Source: JBCAXA01 sp038534295
GTDB lineage: Bacteria; Pseudomonadota; Gammaproteobacteria; Steroidobacterales; Woeseiaceae
Assembly: GCA_038534295.1 (NCBI GenBank)
Contig: JBCAXA010000003.1
Location: forward strand, 372,001-436,000
Direction: 5' to 3'
DNA: 64,000 nt
Part shown: positions 51,400 through 59,962 of the stretch, piece after piece
Numbering within the stretch: position 1 is the stretch's first letter
Layout of the letters: the number at the start of each line of letters is the position of its first letter
Position numbers and translations under genes: made by a program
Notes under the pieces: generated by a model
Told to the model about the DNA's origin: nothing
The model's input: only the letters and a program-made list of their open reading frames with translations
The model's database searches: none

Positions 51400-52332
51400 T
51401 CAGCTCGCAAAGCGCGCTTTGTGCGAGGCTTCGATTCGTTCCTGCAAATGTTTGCCGGCGGTGGTTGGCGAGAAACGCGGTGGGTTGTCGGCCGTGATGC
51501 AGCTCCAGAGCGCGGTGACTTCGGTGTCGCTATCGGGGTCCACAAACATCGCGATCGATTGGCGCTCAGCGCCGCCGATTTTGGGTTGCACGCGATGCGG
51601 CGTCGATCGGTAGCGACCATTGGTCCAAATCTCGAGCAGGTCGCCGGAATTGATGACGACAGCGTCCGGGTCCGGGTCCACCGCTTGCCAGGTTCCGTCG
51701 GCCGCCTGAACCTCGAGGCCGCCGACACCGCTTTGGAACAGCAGCGTCAAGAGCCCGTAGTCGGTATGGGCGCCAGCGCCAAGCTGACCGGATTGAACGG
51801 CGTCAACGCCGGTGGTCGGATAGTGCAATAACCGCAGCGTAACGTTTTCGCCAGAGTGACAGCGGGTAAAAAAATCCGCTTCGGTATTCAGGGCGACAGC
51901 CAACACACGCTGCAGCCGAAATGCGGCCTCCAGACACCGGGCGTAAAAGCGGCTCATCAGCGAGCGAAACGCGGGCGACGGCCACCGGTCGTCATCCGGC
52001 GGCTTGTTCAGGACGTCGCGCATCGTAAAAGTCTCTTTCAGATCCGCCGGTGCGCTGGGGTCGAGATTCTCCTGCGCTATGCCTTGATAGCCAAAGTTCT
52101 CGGCAGCCGACACGTAAGCACTGCGGCGCTTGGTGCCCGCATCGGCGTGGAAGAACGCTTGGCTCGCGCCAAACACTTCGTCAATCAGCGCGTCTTTGAT
52201 ACCGAGATTGCGAATGGCCAAAAAGCCAATCGTCGACAGTGCCTCATCGACCTCATTGGCCAGATCGCGCAGCGTCGCCGGCCGGTCCGCGTCATAGCGC
52301 TGAAAATCGATTATCGGAATCGCCGCAGTCAC
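51400..52332 (-). CDS. Isopenicillin N synthase-like 2OG-Fe(II) oxygenase
   Basis: A 310-residue oxygenase: IPIIDFQRYDAD, FLAIRNLGIKDALIDEVF, LGAGAHTDYGLLTLLFQ (His and Asp ligands), RSTPHRVQPK (distal His) and the 2OG-binding R-x-S in ERQSIAMF. The start is uncertain: GTG at 52332 begins right before the conserved fold, while another GTG at 52362 is possible. It diverges from the 8-oxoguanine-type deaminase gene and precedes an MFS gene. Relatives hydroxylate thymine and similar compounds, so a purine or pyrimidine substrate is possible. Confidence 0.83.
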   Translation of the reverse strand: MTAAIPIIDFQRYDADRPATLRDLANEVDEALSTIGFLAIRNLGIKDALIDEVFGASQAFFHADAGTKRRSAYVSAAENFGYQGIAQENLDPSAPADLKETFTMRDVLNKPPDDDRWPSPAFRSLMSRFYARCLEAAFRLQRVLAVALNTEADFFTRCHSGENVTLRLLHYPTTGVDAVQSGQLGAGAHTDYGLLTLLFQSGVGGLEVQAADGTWQAVDPDPDAVVINSGDLLEIWTNGRYRSTPHRVQPKIGGAERQSIAMFVDPDSDTEVTALWSCITADNPPRFSPTTAGKHLQERIEASHKARFAS

Positions 52333-52422
52333 ATCGCGGTTGTAGCAGATACCTATGCTCACTGATAGCACCAACGTCGGCGCTGCTACACTGCAGACGA
52401 TGATGATGACGAGTTCGACGTC

Positions 52423-53772
52423 CTGCGACTTCTGATCGACAACCCGACGGCGATCTGGACCGCGACCGATGCCAGCGCCGACCGGCTGGTCATTGACGGT
52501 AATCGAATCGATGCGCTGCTCGGACCAGGCGAGGAACCGGCGTCTCCGGTGGATGCACGCTTCGACGCGACTGGACTGGTCGTTCTGCCGGGCTTGGTGA
52601 ACTGCCATCACCATTTTTACCAGACCTTGACCCGTGCGTTTCCCGCCGCCCTCAATCAGCCGTTGTTTCCGTGGCTGCAGTCGCTGTATCCGATATGGGC
52701 CGGATTGCGAGCGGAATCGATAGAGGTATCGACGCGACTCGCGCTCGCCGAGCTGATGCTGTCTGGCTGCACGCTCGCGTCCGATCATCACTACGTTTTT
52801 CCGCAAGGGCTCGACGCGGCGATCGACAGCCAGGCTCGTGTTGCCGGCGAGCTTGGCGTACGAGTCGCGTTGACGCGCGGCTCGATGAGTTTGGGCGAAG
52901 ACCAAGGCGGTCTGCCGCCGCAATCCGTCGTGCAAACCGAGGCGCAGATTCTCGACGATTCGACCCGTTTGCTCGACGAGGTGCACGACGGCGCGGCGGA
53001 CTCGATGTGCCGCGTGGCGTTGGCGCCGTGCTCGCCGTTCTCGGTAACGGAATCGTTAATGCGCGAATCGGCCGCACTTGCTCGTGAACACGGCGCCCGA
53101 CTCCATACGCATCTCGCTGAAACCGAGGACGAAAACACGTTTTGCGTAGAACACTACGGCCGCCGACCGCTCGACCTTTTGGCCGATCTCGACTGGCTCG
53201 CCGACGACGTTTGGCTTGCCCACGGCATCCACTTCGACGACGCGGAAATCGCGCGGCTTGGCGCAGCCGGAGTCGCGATCTCACACTGTCCGAGTTCGAA
53301 CATGCTGCTGGCGTCCGGTCAATGTCCGGTGCTCGATCTGGAAGCGGCCGGCTGTCCGGTCGGGCTGGGCGTCGACGGTTCGGCGTCTAGCGATGCGTCC
53401 AACCTGATGCAGGAAATCCGCCAGGCCTTTTTGCTGCAGCGCCTCAACTACGGCGCGGAACGTGTGACCCACGATGTTGCGCTTGCGTGGGCGACGCGCG
53501 GCGGCGCGCGCACGCTTGGCTGGGACCGGCTCGGGGTAATCGAGCCCGGCGCGTTGGCCGATCTTGCGCTGTTCGACCTCGACGAGCTGCGATTCTCGGG
53601 CCACGGCGATCCGATTGCCGCACTGGTGCTTTGCGGTGCGCATCGCGTGCGCTGGCTCATGGTAAACGGCCATTGGTGCGTGCAAAACGGCGAGATTCCC
53701 GATCTCGATCTCGGCGCACTGCGTGCTGCGCATGCGGCCGAAGCGGGGCGCCTTGCGGCGGTCGCCGGCTAA
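52423..53772 (+). CDS. 8-oxoguanine deaminase-like amidohydrolase
   Basis: A metal-dependent amidohydrolase: VLPGLVNCHHHFYQTLTR, CSPFSVTESLMRESAALARE, HTHLAETEDENTF, WLAHGIHFDD, SHCPSSNMLLASGQCPV and GLGVDGSASSDASNLMQEIR match the 8-oxoguanine deaminase type, converting 8-oxoguanine to urate. The domain plainly begins near 52423 (RLLIDNPTAIWTATDAS), yet this part has no ATG, GTG or TTG; only CTG codons (52423, 52432) are available, and the first standard start is GTG at 52549, which would remove the first beta strands. A nearby ATG run at 52400 is in the wrong frame, so a frameshift is possible. Confidence 0.82.
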   Translation: MRLLIDNPTAIWTATDASADRLVIDGNRIDALLGPGEEPASPVDARFDATGLVVLPGLVNCHHHFYQTLTRAFPAALNQPLFPWLQSLYPIWAGLRAESIEVSTRLALAELMLSGCTLASDHHYVFPQGLDAAIDSQARVAGELGVRVALTRGSMSLGEDQGGLPPQSVVQTEAQILDDSTRLLDEVHDGAADSMCRVALAPCSPFSVTESLMRESAALAREHGARLHTHLAETEDENTFCVEHYGRRPLDLLADLDWLADDVWLAHGIHFDDAEIARLGAAGVAISHCPSSNMLLASGQCPVLDLEAAGCPVGLGVDGSASSDASNLMQEIRQAFLLQRLNYGAERVTHDVALAWATRGGARTLGWDRLGVIEPGALADLALFDLDELRFSGHGDPIAALVLCGAHRVRWLMVNGHWCVQNGEIPDLDLGALRAAHAAEAGRLAAVAG

Positions 53773-53833
53773 GCCGCTACGCGCCGGCGTGCCTTACCGC
53801 TACACTCTTTGAACCCGCTGTCCGGAGGATGAC

Positions 53834-54751
53834 ATGACGACGTTGCGCCTATTTCGATCGAGTCTGCTGCTTGTTTCTGCTTTGTTGATCACGACGCTGG
53901 TCCGCGCAGACGGTCACATGGAGGCCGGCAAAAACCTGCTCGTCATCCAGGCGGATTTTCCGGGCATGGTGATGGCCGGTGTTGCAAAAAGTGTCAGCAA
54001 AGACATCGAGGTATTCAACGTCCGCCCCTTGATTCCGCTGTACGACATTTCGGCGGCCAGTCAGAGCCTCGAATACAACGCGCAATCCTGGCCCTCAGGG
54101 ACCGTGTTTGTCTCGGTCGTCGACCCTGGCGTCGGTACCGCACGTAAGTCAGTCGTTCTGCAGACCAAAAACAATCTCTATTTCGTCAGCCCCGACAACG
54201 GGTCCCTGTCTGGGCCGGCGAGCGCCTACGGCATTGCTGCCGTTCGTGAAATCGACGAAAACGTCAATCGCATCGAGGGCTCCGAATGGTCGCACACCTT
54301 TCACGGTCGCGACGTCTATTCGTTCACCGGTGCGCGCCTCGCCGCAGGCGTTATCTCTTTTGACGAAGTCGGCCCGCTGCTGGAGCCGAAAGTCGTTCAG
54401 TTGGAACGAACTCGCGGCCAGCTGCGTGACGGTGTCTTTACCGGTTCCGTTGCGGGCGGTACTGGCTATCTCGGCAACATCTATTTCGACATTGATCGGG
54501 CGATGTTCGAATCGTCGAACCCGCGCTTTGGCGACATCTACCGTATTACCATCTCGAACGCCGGCGAACCGGTGTGGGAGGGCACGATGCCCTACGCCCG
54601 CTCGTTTGGGTCAGTTTCGGTCGGCGACAATCTGCTGTTCGTCAACTCGAGCGGCGATCTCAGTGTCGCCATCAACCAAGGCAACTTCGCTAAGACCCAC
54701 GGCATTGGCTACGGCTCGACTTGGCGTGTTCGCATCGAGAAGCAGCGCTAG
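53834..54751 (+). CDS. Exported SAM-hydroxide adenosyltransferase (DUF62)
   Basis: A 305-residue protein with a clear signal peptide (to about 25) and a SAM hydrolase/fluorinase-like fold: FVSVVDPGVGTARKSVV, FVSPDNGSLSGPAS, HTFHGRDVYSFTGARLA and TGYLGNIYFDIDR. This family hydrolyses S-adenosylmethionine to adenosine and methionine. Export is unusual, since most members are cytoplasmic. CGGAGGATGAC precedes the ATG. Its adenosine product would feed the exported adenosine deaminase. Coupled to the next gene with no gap. Confidence 0.86.
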   Translation: MTTLRLFRSSLLLVSALLITTLVRADGHMEAGKNLLVIQADFPGMVMAGVAKSVSKDIEVFNVRPLIPLYDISAASQSLEYNAQSWPSGTVFVSVVDPGVGTARKSVVLQTKNNLYFVSPDNGSLSGPASAYGIAAVREIDENVNRIEGSEWSHTFHGRDVYSFTGARLAAGVISFDEVGPLLEPKVVQLERTRGQLRDGVFTGSVAGGTGYLGNIYFDIDRAMFESSNPRFGDIYRITISNAGEPVWEGTMPYARSFGSVSVGDNLLFVNSSGDLSVAINQGNFAKTHGIGYGSTWRVRIEKQR

Positions 54752-55660
54752 ATGAGCGTCCGTCTCGTCGCAATGGCATTGGCAGCCTGCGGGTTGCTGA
54801 GTGCCTGTCAGAGCGCGCCAGACCTGACGTTTGCCGAGAACGCGACGGTCATTGACTCGACGGTGCGCTCGCGTGGCGTTTCCGTACCGGTGACCTACGT
54901 GTATCCAGACAATCATGGCGGTAAGCCGGTACCGCTCGTTTTGTTGATCCACGGCCATGGCGGCACCCGCCACGAGGCTGGCGGCTTCACGAAAGTCGCT
55001 CAGGGGCTGGCCGACAACGGCATCGCGTCAATTCGTATGGATTTTCCCGGGTGCGGCGAATCGACCGAATCGTGGACCAACAACAATCTCACCAACATGC
55101 TGACCGATATCCGGGCGGCTGAGGCCATCGCCATCGAGAGCGGCAATATCGACACTGCGCGTATTGGGTTGCTCGGCTTCAGTATGGGCGGCCGACTGGC
55201 GCTGCTGCTCGCCGACCGCGATCCGAAGTATCCGGCGCTCGCGATGTGGGCGCCGTCAGCGACCAACGGCCGGTCGCACTTCGTCGAATATCTCGGTGGC
55301 CAAGAAGAATACGCGCGCATGAAAGAGCAGGCGCGCAACCAAGGATTTGCCGAGTTCACAACGTTTTGGGGCCAAGAGCAGCGGCTCGGCTATCAATGGT
55401 TCACCGACCTCGAGAAGTCGCGACCCATGGATGCGGCCAGGCGCTTCAGCGGTGATTTGTTTGTTCTGTGGGGCGCCGACGACACGGTGGTCAAGCCCGA
55501 GATTTCCGAGCAGGTGTTAGCGAGCGCGCTGAACGCAAATTCGCGCAATCGTATCGTCGTGCCGGACGCCGATCACGGCTTGGGGCTGTTCGACGGTAAC
55601 GACGCGGCGGTTGAGCAGGCCGTGTCCGCTACCGTCAACTTCTTCGTGGAGCGACTCTAA
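54752..55660 (+). CDS. Alpha/beta hydrolase lipoprotein
   Basis: A 302-residue exported hydrolase with a lipobox (LLSAC) and a dienelactone-hydrolase-like fold: PLVLLIHGHGGTRHEAGG, RIGLLGFSMGGRLALLLA (Ser nucleophile), FVLWGADDTVVKP (Asp) and PDADHGLG (His). The ATG directly follows the stop of the SAM-hydroxide adenosyltransferase gene. Substrate not evident; perhaps an esterase acting on the same external nutrients. Confidence 0.85.
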   Translation: MSVRLVAMALAACGLLSACQSAPDLTFAENATVIDSTVRSRGVSVPVTYVYPDNHGGKPVPLVLLIHGHGGTRHEAGGFTKVAQGLADNGIASIRMDFPGCGESTESWTNNNLTNMLTDIRAAEAIAIESGNIDTARIGLLGFSMGGRLALLLADRDPKYPALAMWAPSATNGRSHFVEYLGGQEEYARMKEQARNQGFAEFTTFWGQEQRLGYQWFTDLEKSRPMDAARRFSGDLFVLWGADDTVVKPEISEQVLASALNANSRNRIVVPDADHGLGLFDGNDAAVEQAVSATVNFFVERL

Positions 55661-56970
55661 GTCAGTTCCGTCGTACCTTCGGTGTTCCGATGCGCCAGGC
55701 GGCCGGCGACATAGGTCGCCGCGACCGACCGATCATCGCCCAGCATCCATTGCACGAACAGCTCGTCGTCGAGCGTGTCGACCCGCGCGAGGCGTCGTTC
55801 GATCAGCGGCGTGGCCGCGACATCGAGCACAATGAAATCGGCTTCTTTCCCCGGCTCGAAATTGCCGATCTTGTCATCCATCGACAGCGCTCTGGCGCCG
55901 CCCAGCGTCGCCAAATACAGCGCATCGCGACTGGCCAGGGTCTGGCGTTTCATCTGCAGGACCTTATAAGCCTCGGCGAGCGTCTTTAACAATGAGAAAC
56001 TCGTGCCGCCGCCGACGTCGGTACCAACACCGACCTCGATGTGTGCATTGTTCGCCGCCTGCCAGTCAAACAATCCGCTGCCAAGAAACAGATTCGACGT
56101 TGGGCAAAACGCGATGGCGCTGCCGGCTTCGCCCATTACGCGGCGGTCTTCGTCATCGAGATGAATGCCGTGCGCAAACACCGAATGCGGACCGACGAGG
56201 CCGTGCGAGACGTACACGTCAAGGTAGCTGCGCGAATCGGGATACATCTCGGCAATCCACGCAATTTCGTCGTGGTTTTCGGCAAGATGGGTGTGCACCA
56301 ACGTATCCGGGAATTCGCGGTGCAGTCGCCCGGCCGCGTCGAGCTGCTCTGGGCTGCTGGTGGCCGCGAAGCGCGGCGTGATCGCATACACCGCGCGACC
56401 GTTGCCGTGCCAGCGTTCGATCAGCGCGCGGCTCTCGGTATACGCGGTTTCAGGCGTGTCGCGCAGATTGTCCGGGCTGTGGCGATCCATCAGCACTTTG
56501 CCGGCCGCGATGCGCATGTTGAACCGCGCGGCCGCCTCGAACAGGGCGTCCACCGAGCCCGGATGAACCGTTGCGAACACGAGGGCCGTTGTCGTGCCGT
56601 TGCGCAGCAATTCGCGAACGAAGAACTCGGCGGTGTCGCGCGCATGCGCAAGATCGGCAAAGCGCGCTTCCTCTGGGAAGGTGTAGTTCTCCAGCCAGCT
56701 CAGCAGCTGTTCGCCAAACGACGCGATGATATCGGTCTGCGGGTAGTGCACGTGACAGTCGATGAGCCCCGGCACGATCAGATTCCTACCGTGGTCCATG
56801 ACCTCGAGCTGTGTCTCTGCCGGCAGGATCTCCTTGGCCGGTCCACAAGCGGCAATGACGCCGTTGTCGACAATCAGCGCACCGTCGTCGAAGTAAGCAA
56901 CACCGCCGGTGCTGTCCGGGCGGCGCTCGCAGTGCGCGATACGGCCGCGTACGGCAACGGTGCTGCTCAT
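55657..56970 (-). CDS. guaD: Guanine deaminase
   Basis: A 437-residue amidohydrolase that converts guanine to xanthine. LIVPGLIDCHVHYPQTDIIASFG, HTHLAENHDEIAW, VFAHGIHLDDEDRRVM, AFCPTSNLFLGSGLFD and VGTDVGGGTSFSLLKT are the family's zinc and substrate motifs. It is the last gene of the purine operon; its ATG overlaps the allA stop codon. It converges with the hydrolase gene by a few bases. Confidence 0.95.
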   Translation of the reverse strand: MSSTVAVRGRIAHCERRPDSTGGVAYFDDGALIVDNGVIAACGPAKEILPAETQLEVMDHGRNLIVPGLIDCHVHYPQTDIIASFGEQLLSWLENYTFPEEARFADLAHARDTAEFFVRELLRNGTTTALVFATVHPGSVDALFEAAARFNMRIAAGKVLMDRHSPDNLRDTPETAYTESRALIERWHGNGRAVYAITPRFAATSSPEQLDAAGRLHREFPDTLVHTHLAENHDEIAWIAEMYPDSRSYLDVYVSHGLVGPHSVFAHGIHLDDEDRRVMGEAGSAIAFCPTSNLFLGSGLFDWQAANNAHIEVGVGTDVGGGTSFSLLKTLAEAYKVLQMKRQTLASRDALYLATLGGARALSMDDKIGNFEPGKEADFIVLDVAATPLIERRLARVDTLDDELFVQWMLGDDRSVAATYVAGRLAHRNTEGTTELT

Positions 56971-57467
56971 GGCGATTGCAACTCAATCGGCTGGGCCAAA
57001 TCGTACTCGTCGCAATTCGTGTCGTTGCCGCAGTCGACAACCAGGAATCGTTGACCCACAGTCGTTGCGATCAACGGCATATGCCACACCCCGCAGGCGA
57101 GGTTGATGCCCTGTCGACCGTTCGATACAAAGGCTTTCGCCGCTTGCACATCCGGCGCGTCACCGGGCGGGGCAACAACCGCGAAAAACGGTTCCGCCTG
57201 CAGCGGCATGAACGCCTGCGAACCCAACGGATGACGCTCGAGTAAGCGGATTTGCAGCGGCAACGCGCTGGCCACGCGACACCGCATGATGCTGACGTTG
57301 ACGAAGCTGTCTTGCCCGCGAATGTCGACATGCGCAAGGTTCACGAACCGGTCAAAGCGCGCCTCATTAATTTCGACCTGCTCACCGGCGCCGTCTTCGA
57401 GAATGCTGCCGAAGGGCGCAAACGCGTCGGCCGTCAGCGGCACTGGGTGCAGAACCACGTCGCTCAC
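56967..57467 (-). CDS. allA: Ureidoglycolate lyase
   Basis: A 166-residue enzyme that splits ureidoglycolate to glyoxylate and urea. PLTADAFAPFGSILED, RFVNLAHVDIRG, LLERHPLGSQAFMPL and GINLACGVWHMPLIA are family hallmarks. Both ends overlap neighbours by ATGA (allantoicase before, guanine deaminase after). Normal length. Confidence 0.93.
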   Translation of the reverse strand: MSDVVLHPVPLTADAFAPFGSILEDGAGEQVEINEARFDRFVNLAHVDIRGQDSFVNVSIMRCRVASALPLQIRLLERHPLGSQAFMPLQAEPFFAVVAPPGDAPDVQAAKAFVSNGRQGINLACGVWHMPLIATTVGQRFLVVDCGNDTNCDEYDLAQPIELQSP

Positions 57468-59047
57468 AGCGATTGCCGGTTGCGAGCGAGATGGCCCATC
57501 AGCCGTATGCGTGCCAGCCCACCGTCTGGAAAAATATTGATACGGATGTGGGAGATTGGACCAATCTCGTTCAGCTCACTCGCAAACACATGCATTTGAT
57601 CCGGTCCGAGCTTCGCCGCGGGCAACAGCTCCGGCCAATCGATTGACTGAGTTGCCAGATCCGGCGGGTAACTTGTTGTCGTGCGGACCGCCTGAATAGA
57701 CACCTTGTCCGGGTAATTGCCCTTGAAATGCGACGTGTCGATGTGCACGGTCCGCACGTGGCCTGGGTGGCCCAACGCTAAGATAACCCAGTCATTACCG
57801 GGTTCGCGCCGCCGTGCGGTCTCCCAACCGTCTCCCATGTTGACCGCATAGCCCGGCGCATTCAGATTGCGCATGCTGCCGAAATGCTCGTCGTTGCAAA
57901 TGAGCGATTTGCCGCCGTTGGTCAGCGCTACGAGGTCGATGAGTTCCTCGTCACCGACCAACGCCCAGTCGGGCCGAATCTCACCGTAGACGCGCAGTCG
58001 CGCGACGCCGCCGTCCGGAAAGATGTTCAGTCGGACGTGCGTAAACTCAACGCCGCCTTCGATCGGCACGTAGTGATGTGAGTCGCCGATCAACGCCAGC
58101 CGATCGATCACCGGGTACCACGCAGTATCGTCAGCCGGGGTCGGATCGCTCGAGATGCACGCATCGACGGACGCTTCCGGCGGGTAGTTGCCGGTGAAAA
58201 ACCGGGTGTCGATGTCGACGCCCCGGAGAATGCCCGGAACACCGAGTCGCACGACGGCAAAATCGTGGCCGGGCGTGCGTTTGCGGCGACTTTCCCAGCC
58301 GTCCATCCATTTGCCGTGATCGTCGTACTTGTCGTCGATCCAGACCGGCTCGACCGGGGAGATTAAACGTGACTTATCGGCAAAGAAATCGTCGGAGGCG
58401 AACACCACCGAGGAGCCCAGCCGCGGCTGGGCGAGATCAATCCATTGGAGAAAAGGGTTGCGATCTCGCTGAACCGCGCCTCCTGTTTCGGCAACGTCGC
58501 CATGCGGGTCCTCGGCCGCTGCGATATCGAGCAGCCGGAAACGGGCGATTTTGTGAATCTCTTGGATAGCGCGGTCGAATTCTTCATCGAGATCGTTGGT
58601 CAGGCGGTCTTCGAACGACGCGAGGATCGCGTGCCGGTTACTGCCTTTGACAGCCATGATGAAGGTGAAGCCGAATTGCTCCTTGTAGGTCGCGTTCAGT
58701 TTCTGGAAGCGATCGAATTCTTCCGGCGTGCATTGATCGATACCCGCGCTGGTCTGTTCGGCGGTCGACGCCTTGGTGAGTTCGCCGCGTACGGCGGCAC
58801 GGCCAGCTAGGTCCGGGTGCGAATTGATCAATGCGCGCTTCTGCGCATCGGTGGCTTGATCGAGCGTGCGCGCCATCGATTCGGCGAGCCCTTCGACCGT
58901 ATCGTGTCGCGCATCGAGTCCGTAGCGCCAAGTCTCCGCCGCGATCCACGGCGAATGTTCATAAATACCGCCGAACCGTTCGACGAACTCTTCCTCGGAC
59001 AGCTGCCGCGGCGGCTCGGCAAATCGCGTGATCGGGCCGTCGTTCAT
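57464..59047 (-). CDS. OHCU decarboxylase-allantoicase fusion
   Basis: A 527-residue two-enzyme fusion. Residues 1-175 are OHCU decarboxylase (UraD): FVERFGGIYEHSPW, LINSHPDLAGRAAV (catalytic His77) and LNATYKEQFGFTFIMAVKG. Residues 185-525 are allantoicase in two jelly-roll repeats, each with a GxDFAVVRLGVPG- or NDWVILALGHPG-type strand and a TRFFTGNYPPEAS / TSHFKGNYPDKVS motif. It would convert OHCU to S-allantoin and allantoate to ureidoglycolate. The ATG at 59047 overlaps the puuE stop (ATGA). The fusion order is unusual; allantoinase acts between the two steps and is encoded separately. Confidence 0.94.
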   Translation of the reverse strand: MNDGPITRFAEPPRQLSEEEFVERFGGIYEHSPWIAAETWRYGLDARHDTVEGLAESMARTLDQATDAQKRALINSHPDLAGRAAVRGELTKASTAEQTSAGIDQCTPEEFDRFQKLNATYKEQFGFTFIMAVKGSNRHAILASFEDRLTNDLDEEFDRAIQEIHKIARFRLLDIAAAEDPHGDVAETGGAVQRDRNPFLQWIDLAQPRLGSSVVFASDDFFADKSRLISPVEPVWIDDKYDDHGKWMDGWESRRKRTPGHDFAVVRLGVPGILRGVDIDTRFFTGNYPPEASVDACISSDPTPADDTAWYPVIDRLALIGDSHHYVPIEGGVEFTHVRLNIFPDGGVARLRVYGEIRPDWALVGDEELIDLVALTNGGKSLICNDEHFGSMRNLNAPGYAVNMGDGWETARRREPGNDWVILALGHPGHVRTVHIDTSHFKGNYPDKVSIQAVRTTTSYPPDLATQSIDWPELLPAAKLGPDQMHVFASELNEIGPISHIRINIFPDGGLARIRLMGHLARNRQSL

Positions 59048-59952
59048 GCCGGGTAGCGTTTGCGCCAGTGATTGGCGATGTCGATGCGCCGCGTGACCCA
59101 AACATCGGATTTACGCATTGCATAGTCGAGGAAACGCGCCAGACCGGCCGCGCGGCCTGGTCGGCCAGCCAGTCGGCAGTGCAGCCCAACGGACATTAAT
59201 CGCGGCGTCGCGGCGCCGTCAGCGTGCAACACGTCGAGCGAATCTTTCAAATACTGAAAGAATTGCTCGCCGGTGTTGAATCCTTGTGCGGTAGCAAAAC
59301 GCATGTCGTTGGCATCGAGGGTATAAGGCACGATGAGTTGCGGCGTCGCAAAACTCAAGTCCCAGTACGGCAGCTCGTCGGCGTACGAGTCCGCATTGTA
59401 GGCGAAGCGACCGTAGTCGGCGGCGATGCGATGCGAGTTTGGGCTGCAACGGCCCAGATACCAGCCGGCCGGCGGGTCGCCGGTCAAGTGCGTGTGAATG
59501 TCGATCGCACGCTCAAAGTGCTCACGTTCGAGCGCCTCGGGAATATGTTGGTAGTCGATCCATCGATAGCCGTGGCTCGCGACTTCCCAACCGGCATCTA
59601 GCATCGCTTCGACGGCGGCCGGATTACGTTGCATCGCCATCGCCACACCAAACACCGTGACCGGCAACGCGCGCTCGGTGAAAAGTCGGTGCAGGCGCCA
59701 GAAACCGACCCGCGCGCCGTAGTCGTAAATCGACTCCATGTTCATGTGGCGTGCGCCGTCGATGGGCTCGGCGCCAACGATTTCCGACAAGAACGCCTCG
59801 GACGCTGCATCGCCGTGCAGCACGCTGTTCTCACCGCCTTCTTCGTAGTTGATGACGAACTGCAGAGCCACGCGCGCACCGCCCGGCCAGCAGTCGGCCG
59901 GCGGCGCTTGAGCGTAGCCGATGAGGTCGCGTGGGTAACTCGAGTCGTTCAT
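59044..59952 (-). CDS. puuE: Allantoinase, PuuE type
   Basis: A 302-residue polysaccharide-deacetylase-fold allantoinase. YPRDLIGYAQAPPADCWPGGARVALQFVINYEEGGENSVLHGD, MESIYDYGARVGFWRLHRLF, WEVASHGYRWIDYQ and GWYLGRCSPNS are typical of PuuE, which hydrolyses allantoin to allantoate without the classical amidohydrolase fold. Ten bases separate it from puuD; its stop overlaps the next start. Confidence 0.94.
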   Translation of the reverse strand: MNDSSYPRDLIGYAQAPPADCWPGGARVALQFVINYEEGGENSVLHGDAASEAFLSEIVGAEPIDGARHMNMESIYDYGARVGFWRLHRLFTERALPVTVFGVAMAMQRNPAAVEAMLDAGWEVASHGYRWIDYQHIPEALEREHFERAIDIHTHLTGDPPAGWYLGRCSPNSHRIAADYGRFAYNADSYADELPYWDLSFATPQLIVPYTLDANDMRFATAQGFNTGEQFFQYLKDSLDVLHADGAATPRLMSVGLHCRLAGRPGRAAGLARFLDYAMRKSDVWVTRRIDIANHWRKRYPA

Positions 59953-59962
59953 GACCGCTTGC

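Noticed and set aside
56041..57054. A 337-codon plus-strand frame
   Set aside because: Antisense to guanine deaminase and the end of allA.
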